Shown: one piece after another, positions 17,762 through 24,802 of the stretch
Layout: every line of letters starts with the position of its first letter
Numbering within the stretch: the stretch's first letter is position 1
Assembly (NCBI GenBank): GCA_021810575.1
Contig: JAJZIN010000002.1
Location: 5,477-69,476, forward strand
From: Thermoplasmata archaeon
GTDB lineage: Archaea; Thermoplasmatota; Thermoplasmata; Thermoplasmatales; Thermoplasmataceae
Reading direction: 5' to 3'
Length of the DNA stretch: 64,000 bases
The notes under the pieces: generated by a model
The model's database searches: none
Told to the model about the DNA's origin: nothing
The model's input: only the letters and a program-made list of their open reading frames with translations
Program-made: the position numbers and the translations under genes

Positions 17762-18536
17762 ATGGTACGGTTACAGAAGTGATGGTACTCTAAAAGTCTA
17801 TAAGCTTCTTTCTGCAAATCCGACTGATCTATTTGACAGACTATCTGAAGGAAAGGATGGATTAGAAATGGAAGAGGGCAAGGCGCTTCCTGATCTTCGA
17901 GAACTGATGCTAAATTACGGAAGATCGAAACTGAAAGAGTCTCTCGGAAGGGACTGGAAGCTGGTGAAGATCTTCAATGTGTATAACTCAATGGACGAAA
18001 TAATCAATCTCTTATTTGAAAAATCAATGGCTCTTGGCCTGATTGTAGGCGAATCGGAGGATCCTGGAGAATTATTCCAGAATATGAAGAATAACGAGGA
18101 TCATGCAATATCAACCATAGGGGAACTTGGATCGGAAATGGTATCGAGGAAAAAGGAACTTGAAAAGTCCCTGAATGAGAAGGCAAAGGAGATCTTTCCA
18201 AACACCTCACGAATAATTAATCCAGTATTATGTGCTGAACTGCTGGGGCATTTTCAATCACTGGAAAGGCTTGTTAATACCCCATCATCCTCAATACAGA
18301 TGGCAGGTGCAGAGAAATCACTTTTTATCAGCAAAACAAGGCACATACCAAATCCGAAACATGGCTTTCTTTATAAGTCTCATTTAATTTCGGGAAGCAG
18401 TCCAAGAGATAGGGGAAAAATTTCAAGAAGACTCTCGGCAAAAATTGCCTTAACTCTTAAGGCTGATGGTATAGGCAGGATAATGAGTCAGGATGAAATA
18501 GATAATATCCTTTCAAAAATAAGTAATAAGAATTAA
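17745..18536 (+). CDS. nop5: Nop5-like C/D box RNP protein, shortened
   Basis: Nop5 is the scaffold of archaeal C/D box RNPs, linking fibrillarin to the L7Ae-bound guide RNA for 2'-O-methylation. The Nop domain is clear: NPVLCAELLGHFQSLERL, SSSIQMAGAEKSLF and PNPKHGFLYKSHLI. The product has only 263 residues, versus roughly 350-420 in most archaea, and the usual coiled-coil motif (REWYxxHFPEL type) is not visible; the middle region is short and diverged. The ATG at 17745 follows GAAGGGAAGAA and overlaps cbf5 by 17 bases. No fibrillarin gene is adjacent. purF converges one base away. Confidence 0.82.
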   Translation: MTERTKWYGYRSDGTLKVYKLLSANPTDLFDRLSEGKDGLEMEEGKALPDLRELMLNYGRSKLKESLGRDWKLVKIFNVYNSMDEIINLLFEKSMALGLIVGESEDPGELFQNMKNNEDHAISTIGELGSEMVSRKKELEKSLNEKAKEIFPNTSRIINPVLCAELLGHFQSLERLVNTPSSSIQMAGAEKSLFISKTRHIPNPKHGFLYKSHLISGSSPRDRGKISRRLSAKIALTLKADGIGRIMSQDEIDNILSKISNKN

Positions 18537-18537
18537 A

Positions 18538-19977
18538 TTATAACTCCAGAGTTGTCTGGATATCTTCCTTTTCTCCAGCAATTTTTACCGGATATTCTCC
18601 GGTTAGACATCCAAGGCAGAGTGATTTCTTAGGCATTCCAATACTATTTACCAATCCCTCTATGGAGAGATAAGCAAGACTATCTGCACCAACCTCTTTT
18701 GAAATCTGATCATCACTCTTGTTTAAAGCTATGAACTGATCCCGGGTCTTCATATCAACGCCGAAGTAACATGGTGCAACAATCTTTGGTGATGCTATTC
18801 TGACATGTATCTCTTTCGCGCCAAAACTCCTTAGCAAAGCAACAATCCTTTTCATGGTTGTTCCACGGACAATGCTGTCATCGACAAGAACAATTCGCTT
18901 TCCCTGTACTACAGATTTAATCGGATTAAGTTTCAGCTTAACTGCGCTGTCCCTTTCCTTGTTACCAGGCATAATAAATGTTCTTTCTGAGTATCTGTTC
19001 TTGAAAAGACCCTCACTATATTCCATCTTGAGTTCAGCAGCATAACTCAGGGCCTGTGTCCTGCCAGAGTCAGGTACTGGAATCACAACATCAGCCTCCA
19101 CAGGCGCTTCTTTTGCGAGATTAACTCCAAGTCTGTACCTGGAATTATACACCTCAACACCATCTATTATGCTATCAGGTCTTGCAAAGTATACATATTC
19201 AAACATGCAGTGAGAAATCCTCTGACTCCTCATAATAAATAAAGTGTTTATGTCTCCATTATATATCTCAACAACTTCTCCCGGTTGAACATCTCTGACA
19301 ATAGCACCTCCAAGTACGTCAATGGCCGCGCTTTCAGACGATATAATTATGTCGTTTCCGGCCTTTCCAAGAATAAGTGGTCTGAAACCCTTTGGATCCC
19401 TCATTGCGTACATCTTTTCTCCTATCATTAGAACGGCTGAATATGATCCTTGAAGCATTTCCATAGAACTTCTTATACCATTTTTAATTCCCTTCTGACG
19501 GATTGTCCGAGCCAGAAGATTCAACATAACTTCTGTGTCATTGGTCGTGACAAAAGGCACTCCCTGCTCCTTTAACTCATCTCTCAAGGACTGATAATTA
19601 GTTATTTCCCCATTGTGGCTTATGGCCATATCACCCATTGCCGTTGATATTAGAAAGGGACCTGCGCCGGTTATATTCTTAATACCCGCTGTAGAATACC
19701 TGTTGTGACCTATTCCAATGTTCCCCTTAGGCACAATTTCTTTTTCAATATATGGCCTGAATCCCTCGTATACTAGCCCGTCTACCTTGAGAGCATTTAT
19801 CTTTTCTCCATCAAAAATCGCAACTCCTGAAGCTTCCTGTCCCCTGTGTTGTAGAGTTCTCAGAGAAGTATAGATTTTAAAAAAAACTGTATCGTTACCG
19901 TATATCCCTATTACGGCACAGTTCTCACTTGGCTTTAGCCCATTTATAGGATCGTAGTCTTGGAGCTGGGAATCCAC
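18538..19977 (-). CDS. purF: Amidophosphoribosyltransferase (glutamine PRPP)
   Basis: PurF catalyses the first step of purine synthesis, PRPP + glutamine to phosphoribosylamine. The glutaminase nucleophile is the Cys of NCAVIGIYG, followed by LRTLQHRGQEASGVA and GIGHNRYSTAG. The phosphoribosyl-binding loop is RIVLVDDSIVRGTT, and a Cys-rich end KSLCLGCLTGEYP follows. No start codon exists between the rpl37e stop and that Cys, so translation must begin inside rpl37e in another frame. The GTG at 19977 has AGAGGTG eight bases upstream and gives a 19-residue propeptide; an ATG at 20013 is the alternative. The propeptide should be removed to expose the Cys. Confidence 0.93.
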   Translation of the reverse strand: MDSQLQDYDPINGLKPSENCAVIGIYGNDTVFFKIYTSLRTLQHRGQEASGVAIFDGEKINALKVDGLVYEGFRPYIEKEIVPKGNIGIGHNRYSTAGIKNITGAGPFLISTAMGDMAISHNGEITNYQSLRDELKEQGVPFVTTNDTEVMLNLLARTIRQKGIKNGIRSSMEMLQGSYSAVLMIGEKMYAMRDPKGFRPLILGKAGNDIIISSESAAIDVLGGAIVRDVQPGEVVEIYNGDINTLFIMRSQRISHCMFEYVYFARPDSIIDGVEVYNSRYRLGVNLAKEAPVEADVVIPVPDSGRTQALSYAAELKMEYSEGLFKNRYSERTFIMPGNKERDSAVKLKLNPIKSVVQGKRIVLVDDSIVRGTTMKRIVALLRSFGAKEIHVRIASPKIVAPCYFGVDMKTRDQFIALNKSDDQISKEVGADSLAYLSIEGLVNSIGMPKKSLCLGCLTGEYPVKIAGEKEDIQTTLEL

Positions 19978-20089
19978 AGTGAGCACACCTCTTTTCCCTG
20001 ATATGGTAAGCATGATGACCGCATCTTCTGCATCTGATATGAACTTTCTTACTGTTCATTTTTCCCATTACAGCTGTTCCATTACTCAT
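19925..20089 (-). CDS. rpl37e: Large-subunit ribosomal protein eL37
   Basis: This 54-residue protein begins MSNGTAVMGKMNSKKVHIRC. Two CxxC pairs (Cys20/Cys23 and Cys35/Cys38) make the zinc finger of eL37, and the end APRLRSYKWAKAK is the family's rRNA-binding tail. It follows the Sm-like gene by two bases, a pairing conserved in archaea. Its ribosome binding site GGTGA includes the SmAP stop codon. The last 53 bases or more are read in another frame as the start of purF. Confidence 0.94.
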   Translation of the reverse strand: MSNGTAVMGKMNSKKVHIRCRRCGHHAYHIREKRCAHCGFPAPRLRSYKWAKAK

Positions 20090-20091
20090 TT

Positions 20092-20340
20092 TTAATCACC
20101 TGATGATGGCGAAACAAAAATAACATTGTCTCCTCTTACGAGTATTCTGTTATGAACGCCTTTAACTTCTCCGTTTATAATTTCATTTGCATTTCTTAAA
20201 ACTAGATTCATGTATACATCGTATCCTTCAAGGGTACCGGAGTAGCCTCTCCTTCCCTTAACATCAACTAATACATTCTTTTCGGTAGAAGCCCTAAGAG
20301 CCTCTAATGGTTTGAGTCCGGTATTTGGATATGTTGCCAT
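20092..20340 (-). CDS. Sm-like archaeal protein (SmAP/LSm)
   Basis: LSm proteins form heptameric or hexameric rings that bind U-rich RNA and act in RNA processing. The 82-residue product has Sm1 (KNVLVDVKGRRGYSGTLEGYDVYMNLVL, with the D-x-x-M-N pattern) and Sm2 (NRILVRGDNVIFVSP, with the RGxxVxxI pattern). It begins an operon with rpl37e and purF and has a TATA box at 20365-20380, giving a near-leaderless transcript. Confidence 0.94.
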   Translation of the reverse strand: MATYPNTGLKPLEALRASTEKNVLVDVKGRRGYSGTLEGYDVYMNLVLRNANEIINGEVKGVHNRILVRGDNVIFVSPSSGD

Positions 20341-20364
20341 GTTAATTGTGCTGTTATGGTAATA

Positions 20365-20380
20365 CTGTATAAAAAAATAT
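20365..20380 (-). promoter_or_regulatory. TATA box of the SmAP-rpl37e-purF operon
   Basis: On the minus strand the sequence ATATTTTTTTATACAG is centred some 30 bases before the SmAP ATG, predicting a leader of only a few bases. Confidence 0.5.
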
Positions 20381-20468
20381 CCTATTTATTCCATTTAAAA
20401 AAGAAAAGACACTCACAGGTTATTCATAATTAGATGACCATATTAGCACTATATATCAAAAACAGTAA

Positions 20469-20819
20469 CTAAAAGTACTCTTCCAATTTTACGAGTTTTG
20501 CCTCAAAGTTACCAAGGACAGAGTGCGCCCCTTTACCTATCTTCAGTATCAATCCTTTTTGATCTCTTATTTCTATTATTACTCCAAGGGATGCTACGAA
20601 ACTTGAAAACTGGCTTAACATTTTTCTTCGTTTACTCATCTTAGGCATTTTTTTGAATATGTTTTTCGATAGTTTCCTATCTTCCATTTCAATATCAACG
20701 GTTCCTTTATTTATGGACACAGTTGAAAATGGTTTGCCATCAATTCTGATCTCAACATTACCTGAATTCAGTAGACTTTGAGCAACATTAGATACTATTT
20801 CATTGTTTTGCTTTTTCAT
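20469..20819 (-). CDS. Unknown small basic protein
   Basis: This is a 116-residue protein of no family I recognise. An N-terminal strand region contains NVEIRIDGKPFSTVSINKG and TVDIEMEDRK; a Lys/Arg/Met-rich stretch (KNIFKKMPKMSKRRKM) follows; the end is strand-rich (GVIIEIRDQKGLILKIGKG). No signal peptide or clear membrane segment is seen. Its ATG lies inside the end of the gene at 20800-20976 (20-base overlap), so the two are almost certainly one operon. Confidence 0.6.
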   Translation of the reverse strand: MKKQNNEIVSNVAQSLLNSGNVEIRIDGKPFSTVSINKGTVDIEMEDRKLSKNIFKKMPKMSKRRKMLSQFSSFVASLGVIIEIRDQKGLILKIGKGAHSVLGNFEAKLVKLEEYF

Positions 20820-20976
20820 GTACGGGCATCGCTGTTACGTCCAGGGTTCCATTAATAACAACATTCGCGTTCATTCCTGGTAATTTAATACTCATTTCCT
20901 TAAAATTAAATTCCATTGATCCTTTTGCCCCTTCAAGTGCTTTTATGAAATTCTCTATTATAGATTCTTCTTCCAT
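20800..20976 (-). CDS. Unknown 58-residue protein, first gene of a pair
   Basis: This is a small protein beginning MEEESIIENFIKALEGAKGS, with a helix followed by two strands (MEFNFKEMSIKLPG and NANVVINGTLDVTAM). The last strand resembles the GTVDIEM strand of the following gene, so both may share a small beta module; this is by eye only. The start codon lies 26 bases after a TATA element (20996-21005), which supports it as a real leaderless gene. Confidence 0.55.
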   Translation of the reverse strand: MEEESIIENFIKALEGAKGSMEFNFKEMSIKLPGMNANVVINGTLDVTAMPVHEKAKQ

Positions 20977-20995
20977 AAATGATCATAGGTATCAA

Positions 20996-21005
20996 CTTAT
21001 TTAAG
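20996..21005 (-). promoter_or_regulatory. TATA box of the small-gene pair
   Basis: CTTAAATAAG is centred about 25 bases before the ATG at 20976, the same spacing seen at other leaderless genes of the window. Confidence 0.5.
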
Positions 21006-21053
21006 TGTTTTCAATTTAAATAATACTTCCAACATAATTTTTCAGGATTTCGT

Positions 21054-22178
21054 TCATATAATGATTAAGGGAATCAGCATTTCATCCCTGCACAACCCTC
21101 CATGTCTACCTTTAAAATATGTAGTGTTGCCTTCATCTAAAGAGCCAGGATAAAAAAATGAATCTCCGTTTATGGGTATTCCTATATAGTCAAAGCTTGA
21201 AAATCGGCTACATTCTGATGATCCTAAGAGCATTTTCAGATTATTCTTGTTATTATCGTATATCTTTAAACCTGGTAGATAGTTGTTGAGAGACTCAAGC
21301 AGATTACTTGATCCAGAGAAAAATATAGACCTGGTAGAACCAAATGGAGCCATGGAAAAGTTAGCCGGTACTGCTGGGTAATCAGTCATCTGTATCGCCC
21401 TTTTAGCCTCAACATGACCGTGATCTGCAGTTATTATGAATCTGTATTCATTTTTATAAGGATCCATTTCTTTCTTTACACTGTTTACTATTTCTCTGAG
21501 AGCACTAAGATTCTGTTCTGAATATGGGCCATAGATATGCGACAGTTTATCAGCAAATGGAATATATAAATAAACAAAATCATATCCGTTTTCTAATGCC
21601 TTTCTGTAGAAATATAAAGCATCCCACAGGTGATAATAATGAAAGTGATCTCCTTTAGTACTGTTAGTTATTGTAGTCAATTCCGATTTTCTAATAAATT
21701 CTGGAGATATTATAGCAATCTTTTTCCCAATCATTACTGCTTTTTCCACTGTATTTTCAACTTTATATGTATCTTTCATTGATCCAAATTCTTTTAAGGA
21801 GTCTTTTCCTTTCGAATACACAGGGGAAAACTGGAAATTATCAATAATGGTCCCAAATTTTTTAACAAAAGTTGTTCCACCCAGAACACAGTGATCTCCT
21901 GGAAGCTGGCCCGACATTAGGGTCACAAGTGCAGTGGTAGTTATTGACGGGAATACACTCGTCAAGTATGGCTCTCCATCTTCGATAATTCCAGCTTTTA
22001 CTCCAGCAAGATAACCAAATCCATCTATTAGGACAACACTCATCTTTTTTCCATCTACTGGTAAAACTTTCAAACAATTATTATGTGGGCGAAGCTCTAG
22101 GCTTGTCATTACACTTTGTGCCAAATTATATAAACTTCCATTTTCATAGTTCGGTAGAACAAGATCGTTAGATTCCAT
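21054..22178 (-). CDS. Alkaline-phosphatase-superfamily phosphodiesterase/nucleotide pyrophosphatase
   Basis: The 374-residue product has the metal-site motifs of type I phosphodiesterases: VVLIDGFGY (Asp52), the nucleophile region SVFPSITTTALVTLMSGQLPGDH (Thr at about 80), PFADKLSHIYG with further ligands, TADHGHVE, and a final GRHGG His. No signal peptide is visible, so it is probably cytoplasmic. The substrate is unknown; relatives cleave nucleotides, glycerol phosphodiesters or phosphonates. A TATA element at about 22198-22206 sits 26 bases before the ATG, again suggesting leaderless transcription. Confidence 0.85.
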   Translation of the reverse strand: MESNDLVLPNYENGSLYNLAQSVMTSLELRPHNNCLKVLPVDGKKMSVVLIDGFGYLAGVKAGIIEDGEPYLTSVFPSITTTALVTLMSGQLPGDHCVLGGTTFVKKFGTIIDNFQFSPVYSKGKDSLKEFGSMKDTYKVENTVEKAVMIGKKIAIISPEFIRKSELTTITNSTKGDHFHYYHLWDALYFYRKALENGYDFVYLYIPFADKLSHIYGPYSEQNLSALREIVNSVKKEMDPYKNEYRFIITADHGHVEAKRAIQMTDYPAVPANFSMAPFGSTRSIFFSGSSNLLESLNNYLPGLKIYDNNKNNLKMLLGSSECSRFSSFDYIGIPINGDSFFYPGSLDEGNTTYFKGRHGGLCRDEMLIPLIII

Positions 22179-22493
22179 ATTTGATCATATCACTAACAAT
22201 TTTAATGTAACCTAAGTAAAATATATTTCCAATATAGTCCGTCGAAGAAATATAAAGTATAGAATTCTTTATCGTGTCTAATAGATGTAATTAAATTGAT
22301 CTCAAGGTTTGACCCTGGTACATGTCAGGTTAAGTTTACATTACGTTCGTACTTGTTGAAATTTCATTAATATAAAAAGGAGGTCATGCAATATCATTAA
22401 GCACTTCATCAAACTAATATAGGCTAAATAGTAATAAATTGTATATTTATTGTATATAAGTTAATTTAAAGAATAAATTGGTTTTGTCTTCTT
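22179..22493. other. Intergenic region with divergent promoters
   Basis: This stretch is strongly AT-rich and holds no credible gene. It contains minus-strand TATA-like sequence at about 22198-22206 for the phosphodiesterase and plus-strand TTAATTTAAAG at about 22461-22471 for the membrane protein. Between them is an imperfect inverted repeat, CCTGGTACATGTCAGG (22314-22329). A GGAGGT at 22380 precedes only a four-codon frame. Confidence 0.4.
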
Positions 22494-22988
22494 ATGGACA
22501 GGAGTCAAAATATAGGTTCTACCAAAAATGAGGAAGAACTTAAGTGGATTGATCAAAAATATGTAACATACATTTACATTTTAGTGGGGGTTTTGTTGCT
22601 TTTTGTAGTTCCCTATGGAATGACAATGAAAGGATCTGCAGTAAATAACTATGTACTTATTATTAATACAATATTTAGTTTATACCTGATTGGAATTGGA
22701 ATAGTTGAATATCTAAACATAAGAAAGTCTGTAGATGTATTAGCGAAATATTTTCCTCTTGTGATTATCATATCTGGATTTATAACAGCCATAATGTACT
22801 CTCATTTCTATGATACAGGATGGGATAAAAGTCTGCATCTCTACATAGTGAATATTAGTAGCGCAGGGTTGCTACACATAGCCTATTATAAGGCCAGAGA
22901 TGTTATATCTGAAACCAGTTCTGTTGGTGGATTACTAGTAATCCTTGGGGGTATATACGAGTCAATGTATAGAAGAATGAAGAAATAG
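22494..22988 (+). CDS. Unknown integral membrane protein
   Basis: The 164-residue product has a charged, soluble first 22 residues and then about five hydrophobic segments (near residues 25-43, 52-71, 86-104, 117-130 and 142-156), ending in a basic RRMKK tail, which suggests a cytoplasmic C-terminus. I recognise no family. The ATG lies 27 bases after a TATA-like element (22461-22471). It is flanked by an intergenic gap on one side and a convergent HAD gene on the other, so it appears to be a single-gene transcript. Confidence 0.6.
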   Translation: MDRSQNIGSTKNEEELKWIDQKYVTYIYILVGVLLLFVVPYGMTMKGSAVNNYVLIINTIFSLYLIGIGIVEYLNIRKSVDVLAKYFPLVIIISGFITAIMYSHFYDTGWDKSLHLYIVNISSAGLLHIAYYKARDVISETSSVGGLLVILGGIYESMYRRMKK

Positions 22989-23098
22989 ACTGGGTTTTTG
23001 AATGCTTAATTTTTACAATCTTGACCTTATAGTACCGACAATTTTTTTTAAAAGAGTAAAAATAAAACCAAGTAGAATAGTATTTCAATATCTTTATT

Positions 23099-23857
23099 TC
23101 AATTAACACCTTCTTCTAAGGACATAGTTTCAATTCCCTTTGAATAAAACTCTTCAATTTTAGATACAACCTCAGATGCCGGATAAAAGGACCTTATAAT
23201 ATTTTTGAATTCGGGATTGGGAGCAGGCTGATTCTTAAAATTCACCCATATTGGCACTATTCCTGCATTTAAGGCACCCTTAATATCTGCTTTCCAGTTA
23301 TCCCCCAACATTACAGTTTCATCCGGGGACGAGTTTGCACCTTTCAGGGCAATTTTGAATATCTCTTCCTCAGGCTTGAAAACATTATAATCATATGCTG
23401 GAATCATAAAATCAATATACTTATCAAGTTTTGATTTAGCTATTTTCTGTCTCTGATAGTTTCCCATATGGTTAGTTACCACACCTATTACATATTTCTT
23501 TTTCAATTCGCCCAAAACCTCATGCACTCCAGAAAATGGTTTTCCTGTTCTTATATGAACCTCTCTTATTCTGTCATGTATCTCCTTTACCATATCATCC
23601 TTAAGTGGAAGTCCTATATTTTGAAGAAACATGTCCGTTCTCTTCAAATTGACCTCCTCAGGAGTCATCCCACCTGTCCTTAACAGGTCCTGCATTTTAT
23701 AATCGGTGAAATAAAATCTTGAAAGAAGTTCATCGAGTGGTACAGATTTGAAAAATCTATACTCCCTTTTCAGCAAAACAAACGTCCTTCTCATGGCACC
23801 TAAATCATCATAAATCGTGTTATCAAAATCAACTAATACCGTCTTAAGTTCACTCAT
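23099..23857 (-). CDS. HAD-superfamily phosphatase
   Basis: The 252-residue product has all four HAD motifs: DFDNTIYDD (nucleophile Asp10, Asp12), VVTNH as motif II, the Lys in VFKPEEEIF, and GDNWKADIKGA as motif IV. A helical cap of about 80 residues follows motif I, which fits the YjjG/L-2-haloacid-dehalogenase-like subgroup that dephosphorylates nucleotides or small phosphates. The substrate is unknown. The promoter, with TTTTATTT at about 23880-23887 on the minus strand, is divergent from the ECF operon. Confidence 0.87.
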   Translation of the reverse strand: MSELKTVLVDFDNTIYDDLGAMRRTFVLLKREYRFFKSVPLDELLSRFYFTDYKMQDLLRTGGMTPEEVNLKRTDMFLQNIGLPLKDDMVKEIHDRIREVHIRTGKPFSGVHEVLGELKKKYVIGVVTNHMGNYQRQKIAKSKLDKYIDFMIPAYDYNVFKPEEEIFKIALKGANSSPDETVMLGDNWKADIKGALNAGIVPIWVNFKNQPAPNPEFKNIIRSFYPASEVVSKIEEFYSKGIETMSLEEGVN

Positions 23858-23993
23858 GACAGATCCCCTTATCGAAACAAAATAAAACCATCTATCTACC
23901 TTTTTCCTTTATCTTAGTTATAATTAACCTGGTTTAGAATTTTTCTACTTATTCTATATTCCATATTATAGAAACAACAATTTCATTTTAACG

Positions 23994-24005
23994 TATATAT
24001 TTATA
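23994..24005 (+). promoter_or_regulatory. TATA box of the ECF transporter operon
   Basis: TATATATTTATA lies about 62 bases before the first ATG. Initiation near 24026 would leave a leader of about 36 bases. The leader is too short for a riboswitch and carries no THI-box motif. Confidence 0.5.
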
Positions 24006-24061
24006 TCTATAGTATGGAGAAAATGATTAACTAGATTAAGAACATGAAAAATTGAAAAAAT

Positions 24062-24802
24062 ATGAGTTTAAATGGAATACAGGGCAATTTGAACATTGCT
24101 GGGATGATTCCCTGGGAAATAGTACTTGCATATTTTGTAATTGCATTGGGTTTTGTTTTGTATTACAGTCATAAAACCGACGGTTTGAATGGATTCAAGA
24201 CTGTTGATTTTGTATATATTGGTATAGGCGCAGCGTTCACAGTTGTTTGGGAGTTCTTCATCGGGCCGTTAATGGATAAAATAGTTCCACCAGGACTAAC
24301 GGCATTCATCGGTTTTGGATTTTTTGGACGAATAATCATCATATTCATTATAGCTGGTTTGGTGAAGAAACCAGGTGTTGGTATGATGAGTATGGCGATC
24401 TTTGATATACTTGGAGACATCTTCCATTATGGTTTTAGTGGAGAGCCGATGTTTGTAGTCTATGAATCTTTAACGTATGGGCTTTTTATCGATCTTGCTA
24501 TAACAATAAAAAAAGGAAATCTTTTCGGCAACTTCTCAAAGAAAGCAAAAGAAGGTATAAAAGCTCAGAGTATGTCGAGACAGAGACTATTTGCGGCCAT
24601 AACCGGTGGAATTATAGGCTTTACATGGGCGTTCCCCGGATCATTCTTTTACAACGGGTTCTTTGGGCCATTTTTATATGGTTCAATAGTGAACTGGCAG
24701 GCAATACTCATCGGCTTTGCTGAATCCATACCAGGAAATGTGATCTTCGGGGGAATAGCTGGCTTAATCGCATTGAGGGTGGCAAGGGTTCTGGGGCAAT
24801 GA
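24062..24802 (+). CDS. ECF transporter substrate-binding (S) component, YkoE-like
   Basis: The 246-residue membrane protein has about six hydrophobic segments (near residues 17-34, 48-68, 80-98, 104-125, 173-195 and 215-240). The stretch around VKKPGVGMMSMAIFDILGDI resembles the KPGA-containing region of YkoE-family S components, which capture hydroxymethylpyrimidine or thiamine-related compounds. With the double ATPase and T component next to it, the set matches a YkoEDC-type importer. The thiamine-precursor substrate is inference from the YkoE resemblance. It overlaps the ATPase gene by four bases. Confidence 0.75.
   Translation: MSLNGIQGNLNIAGMIPWEIVLAYFVIALGFVLYYSHKTDGLNGFKTVDFVYIGIGAAFTVVWEFFIGPLMDKIVPPGLTAFIGFGFFGRIIIIFIIAGLVKKPGVGMMSMAIFDILGDIFHYGFSGEPMFVVYESLTYGLFIDLAITIKKGNLFGNFSKKAKEGIKAQSMSRQRLFAAITGGIIGFTWAFPGSFFYNGFFGPFLYGSIVNWQAILIGFAESIPGNVIFGGIAGLIALRVARVLGQ

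Noticed and set aside
20469..20976. Toxin-antitoxin pair
   Set aside because: Layout fits, but neither protein resembles a known toxin or DNA-binding antitoxin; kept as a finding only.
22377..22400. Leader peptide gene after GGAGGT
   Set aside because: Only four codons, and the site is one base from the ATG, too close to work.
23858..24061. TPP (THI-box) riboswitch before the ECF operon
   Set aside because: Searched by eye for CTGAGA, ACCC and the GAACCTGATCTGG-like part; none found, and the predicted leader is too short.
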